Part shown: positions 54,292 through 63,045 of the stretch, piece by piece | Numbering within the stretch: the first letter of the stretch is position 1 | Layout: each line of letters starts with the position of its first letter | Source of the DNA: Candidatus Villigracilis affinis | GTDB taxonomy: Bacteria; Chloroflexota; Anaerolineae; Anaerolineales; Villigracilaceae | DNA length: 64,000 nt | Direction of reading: 5' to 3' | NCBI GenBank assembly: GCA_016718275.1 | Contig: JADKEA010000019.1 | Span: 585,001 to 649,000 of the forward strand | Notes under the pieces: model-generated | Database searches by the model: none | What the model saw: the letters and a program-made list of their open reading frames with translations, nothing else | Told to the model about the DNA's origin: nothing | Program-made: the position numbers and the translations under genes

Positions 54292-55272
54292 ATGAAAATT
54301 GGAATCGTCGGCGGTACAGGAAATATCAGCCAGCCTATCGTAAAACTTCTGCTCGAAAAGGGACATGAAGTCGTTGTATTCAATCGCGGGCAGACAGCGA
54401 AAGCGCCTGATGGCGTACGTGTCATTGCGGGAGATCGCAGTAACCGCGAAGACTTTGAACGCAAGATGCAAGCCGAGAAATTCGACGCGGCAATTGACAT
54501 GATTTGCTTCACCGCAGAAGATGCCGCATCGAGTGTCCGCGCGTTTCGGGGAGTGGGCTGGTTCGTACAGACTTCTACTGTTTGCACCTACGGCATTCAA
54601 TATGACTATCTCCCCGTGGATGAGACTCATCCCCTGCGCCCGAATACCGAATACGGGCAGAATAAGGCGGCAGCGGATCATGTTTATCTCGAAGCGTATC
54701 ACCGCGAGAAATTTCCTGTCGTCATCATCAAGCCTTCCACAACCTACGGACCTGTGCAGGGAATGTTACGTCAAATCTGCTGGGATTTCTCGTGGATCGA
54801 CCGTGTGAAAAAAGGCAAGCCTGTCATCATCTGCGGCGATGGATTTGCCATTCATCAGCATCTGCACGTGGATGACATCGCCCATGCCTTTGTCGGTGTG
54901 ATCGGCAAGGAACACACGATTGGGCAGACCTATAACGCCGTCAATCGCGGATTTTATACATGGCTCGATTATCACCGCCTTGCAAATAAGATTTTGGGCA
55001 GGGACGTGGAACTCATCGGCGTGCCATTCGAAGATTTGCGGCGGCTCAACGTCCCTGAAATCGGCATTCTGGAAGATGAATTCGCGTTCAACGATTACTA
55101 TTCCGCTGAAAAACTTTTCCGCGATGTGCCCGAGTTTCACCCGCAGATTTCTCTGGAGCAGGGAATGACACAGGTCTTTGAAGTGATGGAACGCGAGGGG
55201 CGAATTCCCAATTCAGATGAGTTGAAATGGGAAGATGAAATTGTTGCGAAATATAAGACGCTGTGGAAATAG
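54292..55272 (+). CDS. NAD-dependent epimerase/dehydratase-like protein
   Basis: This 326-residue extended short-chain dehydrogenase has cofactor motif IGIVGGTGNISQPIV at the N-terminus, VQTSTVCTYG near 99, catalytic-type Y in NTEYGQNKAAAD (YxxxK variant), and IIKPSTTYGP. It probably epimerises or dehydrates a sugar or sugar nucleotide. AAAGGA upstream supports the ATG at 54292 over a TTG at 54277. Confidence 0.88.
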   Translation: MKIGIVGGTGNISQPIVKLLLEKGHEVVVFNRGQTAKAPDGVRVIAGDRSNREDFERKMQAEKFDAAIDMICFTAEDAASSVRAFRGVGWFVQTSTVCTYGIQYDYLPVDETHPLRPNTEYGQNKAAADHVYLEAYHREKFPVVIIKPSTTYGPVQGMLRQICWDFSWIDRVKKGKPVIICGDGFAIHQHLHVDDIAHAFVGVIGKEHTIGQTYNAVNRGFYTWLDYHRLANKILGRDVELIGVPFEDLRRLNVPEIGILEDEFAFNDYYSAEKLFRDVPEFHPQISLEQGMTQVFEVMEREGRIPNSDELKWEDEIVAKYKTLWK

Positions 55273-55273
55273 A

Positions 55274-55322
55274 GACCATTGACCACGGACGATGAATGGT
55301 CAACGGTCTTTCGTCCTTGGTC
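55274..55322. repeat. Seven heptamer repeats in two opposed halves
   Basis: GACCATT, GACCACG, GACGATG are followed by AATGGTC, AACGGTC, TTTCGTC, CTTGGTC. The second half is the complement type of the first, so the array folds as a hairpin just before the ChbG Shine-Dalgarno. Confidence 0.8.
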
Positions 55323-55338
55323 TCTTCGAAGGAGAAAA

Positions 55339-56229
55339 ATGAAACCAAATCCGTATTTGCAAAAAATGGGATACAGCAATACCGACCGACTCGTCATTAT
55401 CCACACCGATGACATTGGCATGTGCCATGCATCGGTGCAGGCGTTCAAAGATTTGTGGGCAGTTGGGACGATTACCTCTGGCGCGGTGATGGTGCCGTGT
55501 CCGTGGTTCCCTGCCACGGCGCAGATGTGCCGCGAGAATCCCGAAATGGACATGGGAGTCCATGCGACGCTCAACGCGGAGTGGACAAACTATCGGTGGG
55601 GTCCTGTTTCAGAAGCAGGAGCAGGCTCGGGCTTAAGAGATGAAGCGGGGTACTTCCATCAGTGGCATCAGGCAGTGTACGACAATGCCAGTCCAGAAGA
55701 CGTGGAGGCGGAGGTCAATGCTCAAATCGAAATGGCGCTGAAGGCGGGCATTGATGCGACGCATGTCGATTCGCACATGGGCACGATCATGAGTCCGCTT
55801 TTTATTCAATCGTATGTTCAAGCAGCATCAAGCCGATTGCTGCCGAACATGCTGCCGCGACTCGATGCAAAGGGAATCGAGATGATGGGTGTAAGTGAAG
55901 CGGACATGATTTCGTATGCGCCCGTTATGGAAATGTTGGAGGGGATTGGCGTGCCGACTCTGAACGGAATTGTGGCGATGCCGCTCGACCAGCCCGATGG
56001 TCAAATGGAGATTGCAAAAAATCTTTTGGGCAATTTACCCGAAGGCATCACGCATTTTATTTTGCATCCATCCATTGATACGCCTGAATTGCGAGCCATT
56101 GCTCCCGATTGGGAAAGCCGTGTTTCGAATTACAACACTTTCATGAGTGATGAGTTGAAGAAATTCATCGAAAGCGAAGACATCAAGCCGATTGGGTATC
56201 GCGCGATACGAGACGCGATGCGGAAGTAA
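55339..56229 (+). CDS. ChbG/HpnK (YdjC) family deacetylase
   Basis: This 296-residue protein matches the ChbG carbohydrate deacetylase barrel: VIIHTDDIGMCHASVQAF near residue 18 with the metal-binding D-D and H, MGVHATLNAEW near 74, and THVDSHMGT near 138. ChbG removes acetyl from chitooligosaccharides. The metal site looks complete. AAGGAG upstream fixes the ATG at 55339; a longer frame would begin inside the heptamer array. Confidence 0.9.
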   Translation: MKPNPYLQKMGYSNTDRLVIIHTDDIGMCHASVQAFKDLWAVGTITSGAVMVPCPWFPATAQMCRENPEMDMGVHATLNAEWTNYRWGPVSEAGAGSGLRDEAGYFHQWHQAVYDNASPEDVEAEVNAQIEMALKAGIDATHVDSHMGTIMSPLFIQSYVQAASSRLLPNMLPRLDAKGIEMMGVSEADMISYAPVMEMLEGIGVPTLNGIVAMPLDQPDGQMEIAKNLLGNLPEGITHFILHPSIDTPELRAIAPDWESRVSNYNTFMSDELKKFIESEDIKPIGYRAIRDAMRK

Positions 56230-56285
56230 TTCTTTCTTTCCTCTTTCTTCTTTCATGAGCAAGAAAGAACGCCAAAGGAGTTCAC

Positions 56286-57638
56286 ATGGAAGTCAGTAAA
56301 AAATTTCAGACCAGCACCAAAACCCGCATCCTATATTCGCTTTCCAGTTTGGGGATCACGATCCCCGGCGAGGCGGTGGCGGGTGTGATTGCGTTTTACA
56401 TCGTAGATATCAAGAACCTGCCCGTTGCAATGTATTCGACCTTTTGGTTTTTCTATACTATCTACAATGCCTTGAACAACCCTGCGCTCGGATATTTTTC
56501 TGACCGCACCCGTTCACGCTGGGGACGCAGGCTCCCGTATATTTTGTTCGGCGGGCTGCCCTATGCACTTGCATTTGCTTTGTTGTTTACTGCGCCGTTT
56601 GATGGAAAATCTGACCCGCGCGGATTGTTGATCTATTTCGGGGCCGCCATTGTTTTGTGGGAAGGTTTATATACTGCGCTTGCCACGGGATATTACGGTT
56701 TGCTGCCTGAAATGTTCGGCACCTACGAAGAGCGGACAGATGTCGCCGCGAAGATGAATATTTTTCAGATCATCGGTCTGTTTATCGGCGCAGCATTACC
56801 GCCGATGCTGGCCAACATCATGGGCTGGAGCGGAATGGCGATGCTGTTCGCGGGGATCTCTGTTATCGCGATCTATGCGGGCTACCCAGCCATGTTCGAA
56901 CGCAAGGAACTTCATACCGACACGAGCTTTCCCTTTGTGGATGCGCTCAAATATACTTTTGCCAATCGCAGTTATCTCACCGCTGCTGGCGCGCAAACCA
57001 TGCGTTTCTTTGCCACAGGTTCCCTGCAAACAGGGATTCTCTTCTACCTCAAATACAGCCTGAAGGTGGATGAAAGCCTCGCAACCGTCATCCTCGGCGG
57101 TGCGTTTTTCATTGCCATGCTGTCGTTGTATCCGTGGCGGAATTGGGTGGCGAATCGCCTCGACTCGCGCCGTACGCTCATGCTTGCCAATGTCATTATG
57201 ATCTTTGGCATTGTGCCGATGGGATTCTCGCCCAACATCTATTTTACTTATGCAGCAGCGGTTGTGCTTGGCATCGGCCTCGGCGGACTTGTGCTGATTG
57301 GCGATGTCATCATGACTGAGGTCGTTGACGAGGACGAAGTCAAAACAGGTCATCAACGCGCGGGTATGTATTTTGGCATGAGCGGATTTCTCATCACATT
57401 GAGCGGCTTGCTCGTTTCATCTGTGTTTGGCCTGGTCATGCCTGCTTTTGGTTATGACACACTTCTCGAAGTTCAACCCGCGTCCGTTGATCTCGGCTTC
57501 CGCATCTTCCTCACTGTGCCAACTTCCATCGGCTTTTTGCTCGCCATCTTTTTATTGTGGCTGTATCCGCTGCATGGAAAATATTTGGAAGACATCAAAA
57601 CAACTCTCAAACAAAAGAGAGATTCCTCAAATATCTAA
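56286..57638 (+). CDS. GPH-family sugar:cation symporter (MelB-like, MFS)
   Basis: This 450-residue protein has about twelve transmembrane helices. Family motifs are ALNNPALGYFSDRTRSRWGRRLPYI near residue 60 and LGGLVLIGDVIMTEVVDEDE near 337. Such symporters move glycosides with Na+ or H+. AAGGAG precedes the ATG. Its stop is followed directly by seven heptamer units. Confidence 0.92.
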   Translation: MEVSKKFQTSTKTRILYSLSSLGITIPGEAVAGVIAFYIVDIKNLPVAMYSTFWFFYTIYNALNNPALGYFSDRTRSRWGRRLPYILFGGLPYALAFALLFTAPFDGKSDPRGLLIYFGAAIVLWEGLYTALATGYYGLLPEMFGTYEERTDVAAKMNIFQIIGLFIGAALPPMLANIMGWSGMAMLFAGISVIAIYAGYPAMFERKELHTDTSFPFVDALKYTFANRSYLTAAGAQTMRFFATGSLQTGILFYLKYSLKVDESLATVILGGAFFIAMLSLYPWRNWVANRLDSRRTLMLANVIMIFGIVPMGFSPNIYFTYAAAVVLGIGLGGLVLIGDVIMTEVVDEDEVKTGHQRAGMYFGMSGFLITLSGLLVSSVFGLVMPAFGYDTLLEVQPASVDLGFRIFLTVPTSIGFLLAIFLLWLYPLHGKYLEDIKTTLKQKRDSSNI

Positions 57639-57686
57639 TTACTGATTACTACTCACTGATGACCTCCCGACACCCGACACCCATCA
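57638..57686 (+). repeat. Seven tandem heptamers overlapping the next start codon
   Basis: ATTACTG, ATTACTA, CTCACTG, ATGACCT, CCCGACA, CCCGACA, CCCATCA. The start ATG of the fusion gene (57659) is the first codon of the fourth unit, and its first nine codons are repeat sequence. Confidence 0.85.
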
Positions 57687-59476
57687 CTTTATTTTCTCCC
57701 TACCGCATTTGCCCCATTGGCGCGCACATTGATCATCAAGGCGGCGTGGTGCTGGGTCGCACTATCAACATCGGCACAACGCTTGAATACGAGCTGCTTG
57801 ATTCAAACGAACTTCACATCACCAGCGACCAATTCGGCGAGGTGAAATTTTCCATCGGGGCGCTCGACACCAATCATTGGGCGCGATATGCCCAAGCCGC
57901 CGCACGCGTGTTGAAAGCCAAGCGCGGAATCAAGGCGCATGTCACTGGTTCGTTGGTCGGCGCAGGGTTGAGTTCATCTGCTTCAGTGGGGTTGGCGTTT
58001 CTCAAGGCGCTCGCAAATGTCAACCAAATGGAATTCAGCGATGAGCAATTCGTTCATCTGGATTTTGAACTCGAACATAACGAACTGGGTCTGCAAAACG
58101 GATTACTCGACCCGATGAGCATTATCTACGGAAAAAGAAACGCGCTTCTTTTCATGGACACGGTAACTGGTTCTGTTTCCCCCATCATGGATCCACCCTC
58201 GGGCAGTTTCGCCTGGGTCGTGGCGTATTCAGGCATCTCGCGTGAACTCACCAAAAGCGGATTCAACGTCCGCGTGGCGGAGTGCCATGAAGCCGCATCC
58301 ACACTGCAAAACGGAGCATGGAAACTGGGCGACGTTCCGCGCGAAATTTTTGAGGCGAAGAAAATGTCATTGCCAGAAAACCTCCGCAAACGAGCCGAGC
58401 ATTTCTTCACCGAAGTGGACAGAGTCCACGCGGGCGCGAAAATGTGGAAGGATGCAGACCTCGAAAGATTCGGTCAGTTGATGAACGAATCCTGCCAATC
58501 TTCGATTACCAATTACCAATCAGGCAGCGACATCCTCATCGAATTGCATGAACTTGTCAGTTCCACCAGCGGAATTTACGGCAGCCGATTCAGCGGCGGC
58601 GGATATGGCGGTTGCGTGGTTGCCTTGGCAAGCCGGGGCCACGCCGAAAAAGCCTGTGCCGAAATCGCCCAGAAATTCAAATCCGCCCACCCTGAATTGG
58701 ATTCAAAAGTTTTCGTTGTCGAAACTGCCGATGGGCTTGCCACCCATCACCCATCACCCGTCACCCGTTCCGCCGTTCTTCTCGCCGCAGGTCGCGGCAA
58801 ACGTCAACGCCCATATACCGATGTCACCCCCAAGCCATTGCTGGAAGTCAACGGACGCCCCACACTGGATTATGTGCTGCGTGCCGTATCAAAGGCTGGT
58901 GTGGAACGGGTCTGCATTGTGACAAATCATTTGGAAGAAAAAATCTTTGAGTACGTCGGCGATGGCTCAAAATGGAATCTCTCCGCTTCGTTTGCTCATC
59001 AGGCTGAATTACGCGGCAACGGCGATGCGCTCCTTTCTGTGCCAAAAGAATGGATTCAAAACGAGCCTGTCATGGTCGTAGCAACCGATTACATCCTCGA
59101 AGAAAATTCCCTGCTTGAGTTGGTGCAGGCAAAAGAGAAATCTCAGGCAGAGATCGTGATGAGCCTGAAGGAATGTCCCATCGAAGAACTCACCGCCCGC
59201 TCCAGCGTGGACGTGGATTCAGAGTGGCGCGTAAAACGCATTATCGAGAAGCCAAAACCCGAGGAAATCATGAGTCCCTACGCGGCTTCGATTCTGTTCA
59301 TCCTCCCGCCGCAAATTTGGGACTACCTGCCAAATATCCGCCCTTCGGAGCGCGGAGAGATCGAAATGCAAGCTGCCATTGACCGCATGATTCAAGATGG
59401 ATTCAAAGCAGTGGGTGTTTTGCAATCCGCGCCAAAAGAATGGGATGCTGCCCATCACGCGCAACTTTCAACCTGA
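57659..59476 (+). CDS. GHMP sugar kinase fused to a nucleotidyltransferase
   Basis: This is a 605-residue fusion. Residues 1-360 form a galactokinase-like GHMP kinase (YRICPIGAHIDHQGGVVLG, GLSSSASVGLA, FSGGGYGGCV). Residues 371-600 form an NTP_transferase domain (AVLLAAGRGKRQRPYTDVTPKPLLE, then VVATDYILEEN). The linker (about 361-370, THHPSPVTR) is encoded by four heptamers. One polypeptide could convert a free sugar to its 1-phosphate and then to an NDP-sugar, like the fucose salvage enzyme FKP but in reverse domain order. The sugar is unknown. The long frame from 57557 overlaps the GPH gene and is rejected. Confidence 0.88.
   Translation: MTSRHPTPITLFSPYRICPIGAHIDHQGGVVLGRTINIGTTLEYELLDSNELHITSDQFGEVKFSIGALDTNHWARYAQAAARVLKAKRGIKAHVTGSLVGAGLSSSASVGLAFLKALANVNQMEFSDEQFVHLDFELEHNELGLQNGLLDPMSIIYGKRNALLFMDTVTGSVSPIMDPPSGSFAWVVAYSGISRELTKSGFNVRVAECHEAASTLQNGAWKLGDVPREIFEAKKMSLPENLRKRAEHFFTEVDRVHAGAKMWKDADLERFGQLMNESCQSSITNYQSGSDILIELHELVSSTSGIYGSRFSGGGYGGCVVALASRGHAEKACAEIAQKFKSAHPELDSKVFVVETADGLATHHPSPVTRSAVLLAAGRGKRQRPYTDVTPKPLLEVNGRPTLDYVLRAVSKAGVERVCIVTNHLEEKIFEYVGDGSKWNLSASFAHQAELRGNGDALLSVPKEWIQNEPVMVVATDYILEENSLLELVQAKEKSQAEIVMSLKECPIEELTARSSVDVDSEWRVKRIIEKPKPEEIMSPYAASILFILPPQIWDYLPNIRPSERGEIEMQAAIDRMIQDGFKAVGVLQSAPKEWDAAHHAQLST
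58741..58768 (+). repeat. Four heptamers forming the interdomain linker
   Basis: CACCCAT, CACCCAT, CACCCGT, CACCCGT lie exactly at the kinase/nucleotidyltransferase boundary. A second in-gene set lies at 58495-58522 (CCAATCT, TCGATTA, CCAATTA, CCAATCA). Confidence 0.85.
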
Positions 59477-59495
59477 AACTTTCAAACGGAGATTT

Positions 59496-60467
59496 ATGAA
59501 ATACTTTTTAGGAATAGATGTAGGTTCGTCAAAAACCCACGCACTGATTGTTGATGAGAAAGGTCAATGTGTAGGGTTTGGAAAATCGTGGGGCGGCAAT
59601 CATCAAGGCGTTGGCTATGATGGCTTGCTGAATGTCTTGCAGGAGTCATTCGAGGGCGCGAAGAAAATGTCAGGGGTGGGGAATGCTCAAATAGCAGGAG
59701 CAGGCTTCGGTGTAGCTGGATACGATTTTCCATCCGACAGAGAATCTCATTTGCAGACCATCTCAAAGCTGGGATTATCCTGTCCCGTGGAAATCGTCAA
59801 CGACGGCACGAATGGATTGCTGGCTGGCGCAACGCGCGGAATCGGAGTCAACGTGACGGCGGGGTCTTCGAACAATTGCCGCGGGCGAAATAAAAATGGA
59901 AAAGAAGGACGCATCGTCGGCAATGGCCCGACCTTCGGCGAATATGGCGGCGGGATCGAGATCGCATATCGCGCGCTGCAAGCTGTGAACTATGCGTGGA
60001 TCAAACGTACCCCGCCCACTGTGCTGACAAAGGTTTTGCTCGAAGCAACGGGTGCGAAAGATGAAGCCGATCTGATGGAAGGCGTGTCGAACAGTCAATA
60101 TCATATCTTTCCGTTTGTTGCGATCGAAGTGATCAATGCGGCGCGCAATGGCGATGCCGCCGCGCAGGAGATCATTCGTTGGGCGGGGGAGGAGTTGGGC
60201 TGGCTGGCAGTTTCGGTGGCGCGGCAAATCGAAATGGAAGATGATGAAGTGGAGATCGTTCAATCGGGCAGCATTTTCGAAGCGGGTGAGATCATCATAA
60301 AGCCGATGCGTGATGTGGTGCTAAGGCATTGCCCGCGCGCAAAGTTGATTCGGCTCGATGGTCCGCCTGTGGTGGGGGCGGTCATTCTCGGCATGGAGCA
60401 GGCTGGCTTCGATGGTTACGCCATCCGCGATGTGGTGGTGCGGACAGCGAAGGAAATTGTGAAGTGA
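59496..60467 (+). CDS. BadF/BadG-family ATPase (N-acetylglucosamine kinase-like)
   Basis: This 323-residue ASKHA protein has phosphate motif FLGIDVGSSKTHALIVD, EIVNDGTNGLLAGAT near residue 99, and NVTAGSSNNCRGRN. The single-domain form corresponds to N-acetylglucosamine kinases rather than benzoyl-CoA reductase activators, since no cysteine cluster is present. The start at 59496 follows GGAG; the longer frame overlaps the fusion gene. Fits amino-sugar use. Confidence 0.88.
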   Translation: MKYFLGIDVGSSKTHALIVDEKGQCVGFGKSWGGNHQGVGYDGLLNVLQESFEGAKKMSGVGNAQIAGAGFGVAGYDFPSDRESHLQTISKLGLSCPVEIVNDGTNGLLAGATRGIGVNVTAGSSNNCRGRNKNGKEGRIVGNGPTFGEYGGGIEIAYRALQAVNYAWIKRTPPTVLTKVLLEATGAKDEADLMEGVSNSQYHIFPFVAIEVINAARNGDAAAQEIIRWAGEELGWLAVSVARQIEMEDDEVEIVQSGSIFEAGEIIIKPMRDVVLRHCPRAKLIRLDGPPVVGAVILGMEQAGFDGYAIRDVVVRTAKEIVK

Positions 60468-60472
60468 TATTT

Positions 60473-60505
60473 AGACCCTAAAGGTTTTTAAAACCTTTAG
60501 GGTCT
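60473..60505. repeat. 33-nt near-perfect palindrome
   Basis: AGACCCTAAAGGTTTT, one T, and AAAACCTTTAGGGTCT form 16-bp arms. It starts 6 nt after the BadF-like gene and ends just before the GAGG Shine-Dalgarno of the next. There is no T run beyond it. It is a dispersed intergenic palindrome type. Confidence 0.85.
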
Positions 60506-60516
60506 GTGAGGAAAAA

Positions 60517-61749
60517 ATGAAAATTGGATATGCACAAACAGTCATTACGCCATCGCTCGATAAGCCCGTATATCTTGCGGGCTTCGGGCAAAACCGCCGC
60601 GCTGAAACGGTTCATGATGATCTATATGCGCGCGCGCTGACAATTCAAACGGAAGAGATCACGCTTGTGCTCGTTGCGCTTGATCTGATCGGATTTTTTC
60701 AGCAGGACATGAAGGATGTCGTGGAGGCGTTAAAGGTCTCTGATGTGAATTTGCATGTTGTCATTGCTTCCACGCACACACACCATGGACCCGACACGAT
60801 GGGGCTTTGGGGGCCAGACGATAAAACCTGCGGCGTGGATTCGGATTATATGTTTGCGATCAAAAAGAAGATCGTGGATACGATCAACGCTTCGCTTTCT
60901 GACCTCAAACCTGCCTCTGCGAAATGGACATCTGTCCACGTTTCAGGTTTGGCGAAGAATGCCCGCAACCCTGAGATCCTTGATGATGAATTGACCTTGC
61001 TGCAATTCGCGGCCGACGATGGCAAACCGTTGGTCACCTTGTTTGACTTTCCATGTCATCCCGAAGTGTTGTGGGAGCACAACCCAAATATCACAGCGGA
61101 TTATGTCGGCTATCTGCGCGATGAAGTGGAAAAGCAGACAGGTGCGCCCTGCATTTTCTTTTCGGGTGCACTGGGCGGCATGATGACCCCCGACGTAAAA
61201 GATCATTCCTTTGAAGAGGCGGAGTTTATGGGGAGGAAGTTGGGGGAGGAGGGTGTAAAGGCGTTAGACGCTGTGAACAGTGAGCAGTATTCAGTGGTTG
61301 GCATTCAGAAGAAGGAAATCAAAGCCAAGCTGACCAATCCGCTTTACAAGGTTGCTTTTTTGCGAAAATTGATTCCCGATGTGCGCGATAAAAAGGGATA
61401 CCTCACCACGGAAGTGAATCTCATCAAGATCGGCGGGTTGTGGCTGGCAACTGTCCCAGGGGAGTTGCTGCCAAAGTTGGGCTTGCAGCTCAAAGCGTGG
61501 ATGAAGGAAGCGGGGGCTCAAGTCACAGGTGTGATCGGGCTGGCGAATGATGAGGTCGGTTACATTTTGCCCGTGGAAGATTTCAAGTATCCGTTGAATC
61601 CGTTCAAGCCTGGAAAGCATTATGAAGAGACGAATTCCATCGGCAAGGGCATTGCAACGAGCGTGATGGATGCATTACGTGAAGTCATTGCGAGCCCCGA
61701 ACGCGAGTCGGGGGTTACTTCGTCGCCAAAGAACGGCTCCTCGCAATGA
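60517..61749 (+). CDS. Neutral/alkaline ceramidase-like hydrolase
   Basis: This 410-residue protein matches the ceramidase N-terminal domain: the early YLAGFGQNRRAETVHDDLYARAL segment, zinc H-x-H in ASTHTHHGPDT near residue 83, and a third His in DFPCHPEVL near 180. Ceramidases place a nucleophilic Ser in GDVSPN. Here the aligned stretch is GGMMTPD, with Thr. There is no signal peptide, so a cytoplasmic amide or ester hydrolase is more likely than a secreted ceramidase. It overlaps the GH4 gene by 4 nt. Confidence 0.82.
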   Translation: MKIGYAQTVITPSLDKPVYLAGFGQNRRAETVHDDLYARALTIQTEEITLVLVALDLIGFFQQDMKDVVEALKVSDVNLHVVIASTHTHHGPDTMGLWGPDDKTCGVDSDYMFAIKKKIVDTINASLSDLKPASAKWTSVHVSGLAKNARNPEILDDELTLLQFAADDGKPLVTLFDFPCHPEVLWEHNPNITADYVGYLRDEVEKQTGAPCIFFSGALGGMMTPDVKDHSFEEAEFMGRKLGEEGVKALDAVNSEQYSVVGIQKKEIKAKLTNPLYKVAFLRKLIPDVRDKKGYLTTEVNLIKIGGLWLATVPGELLPKLGLQLKAWMKEAGAQVTGVIGLANDEVGYILPVEDFKYPLNPFKPGKHYEETNSIGKGIATSVMDALREVIASPERESGVTSSPKNGSSQ

Positions 61750-62993
61750 CAAAGATTGTCATCATCGGTGGCGGATCGTATTCGTGGGGACCCACATTCA
61801 TGCGGGATGTTTTCGCCACGCCCGAACTCAAAGGCTCGACCATCGTTTTGCACGACATCCTTCAAGAGCGCGTGGATTTGGTGCATGCGCTCGGTCAAAA
61901 GATGATTTGGGATTTCGGTTTGGATTTTCACCTTGAAAAGACCCATTCACTCGATGAAGCCCTGCAAGGCGCGGATTTTGTGATCCTCACGATCACAACT
62001 GGCAGACTCGAATCCATGCGGCCTGATTTGGAGATCCCTGCGAAGTATGGAATCAGACAATCGGTGGGCGATACGACTGGCCCGGGCGGGCTGGCGCGTG
62101 CTTTGCGGAATATTCCCGTCGTTGCGGAGATCGGGCGCAAGGTGATGGAAATTTGCCCGAATGCGCTTTTCCTCAATTACACCAACCCGATGACCGTGCT
62201 CACGCGCACGCTTGCCATGCAGGGCGTGAAGGTGGTCGGCTTGTGCCATGAGTGGATCGGTGTGCGCGAGAAACTGGCGTTGATCTTCGGCACTGCGCCC
62301 GAAAATATCCAGGCGCAAATCCTGAGCGGCGAGATCAAAGTGGACGAAGAAGATACATCCGTGTTCACCGACCATGCGAAGGTCAAGTCCACGCTGTTTC
62401 AGTTGTATGGCGCGCTGCCTGCCGCGGGTGACCGTCACATTGCCGAGTTTTTTCCGCACTTTATCAATGATTCCACCAACTGGGGCACAGACTATGACCT
62501 AAAGCTGACCAGCATTGAAGACCGTGAGGCGTTGGAAGCCTTCGCAAAAATGATGATCGAATCTGTACTGAACGGCGAAACCGATTTGAAGCCGTTCATG
62601 GAAGATATCTCTACCGAAGCGGCGAATAAGATCATCCGCGCGGTGGTAAGCGGAGAAAATTACATCGGCATTATGAATTTACCGAATATGGGCCAGGTTT
62701 CAAATCTGCCCTGCGACGCTGTTGTTGAAACCTATGGCGTCATTAACTCGATGGGTGCGCATGCTACTTCATATGGAGAAGTCCCTGCGGGAGTGCAGAG
62801 CATTTTGCAAAAACATATTTCGAATCAGGAGATGACCATCCGCTCTGCATTGGCAGGTGATTGGGAACTTGCGCTGCAAGTTCTGCTCAACGATCCGCTT
62901 TCAGGCAGGCTTACCATTCCACAGGCCAGGCAGCTACTTCATGAATTGCTTGAAGCCAACAAACATTGTCTGCCGTTGTTCTTTGGAGCCTAA
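61746..62993 (+). CDS. Family 4 glycoside hydrolase (NAD+ and metal dependent)
   Basis: This 415-residue protein has NAD-binding IVIIGGGSYSWGPTFMRDVF at the N-terminus, LNYTNPMTVLTRTL near residue 142, and metal-ligand GLCHEWIGV with Cys and His near 162. GH4 enzymes (alpha-glucosidase, galactosidase, glucuronidase) oxidise C3 and eliminate the aglycone, working on either anomer. The C-terminus ends ANKHCLPLFFGA. Coupled to the ceramidase-like gene. Confidence 0.93.
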   Translation: MTKIVIIGGGSYSWGPTFMRDVFATPELKGSTIVLHDILQERVDLVHALGQKMIWDFGLDFHLEKTHSLDEALQGADFVILTITTGRLESMRPDLEIPAKYGIRQSVGDTTGPGGLARALRNIPVVAEIGRKVMEICPNALFLNYTNPMTVLTRTLAMQGVKVVGLCHEWIGVREKLALIFGTAPENIQAQILSGEIKVDEEDTSVFTDHAKVKSTLFQLYGALPAAGDRHIAEFFPHFINDSTNWGTDYDLKLTSIEDREALEAFAKMMIESVLNGETDLKPFMEDISTEAANKIIRAVVSGENYIGIMNLPNMGQVSNLPCDAVVETYGVINSMGAHATSYGEVPAGVQSILQKHISNQEMTIRSALAGDWELALQVLLNDPLSGRLTIPQARQLLHELLEANKHCLPLFFGA

Positions 62994-63002
62994 ACAATGT
63001 GC

Positions 63003-63035
63003 GATGGACAATAGACCATAAAGCTCCATCGTAAG
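63003..63035. repeat. Heptamer repeats with inverted ends
   Basis: GATGGAC, AATAGAC, CATAAAG, CTCCATC follow the GH4 stop; GATGGA and TCCATC are complementary. Confidence 0.6.
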
Positions 63036-63045
63036 CATTAACCTT

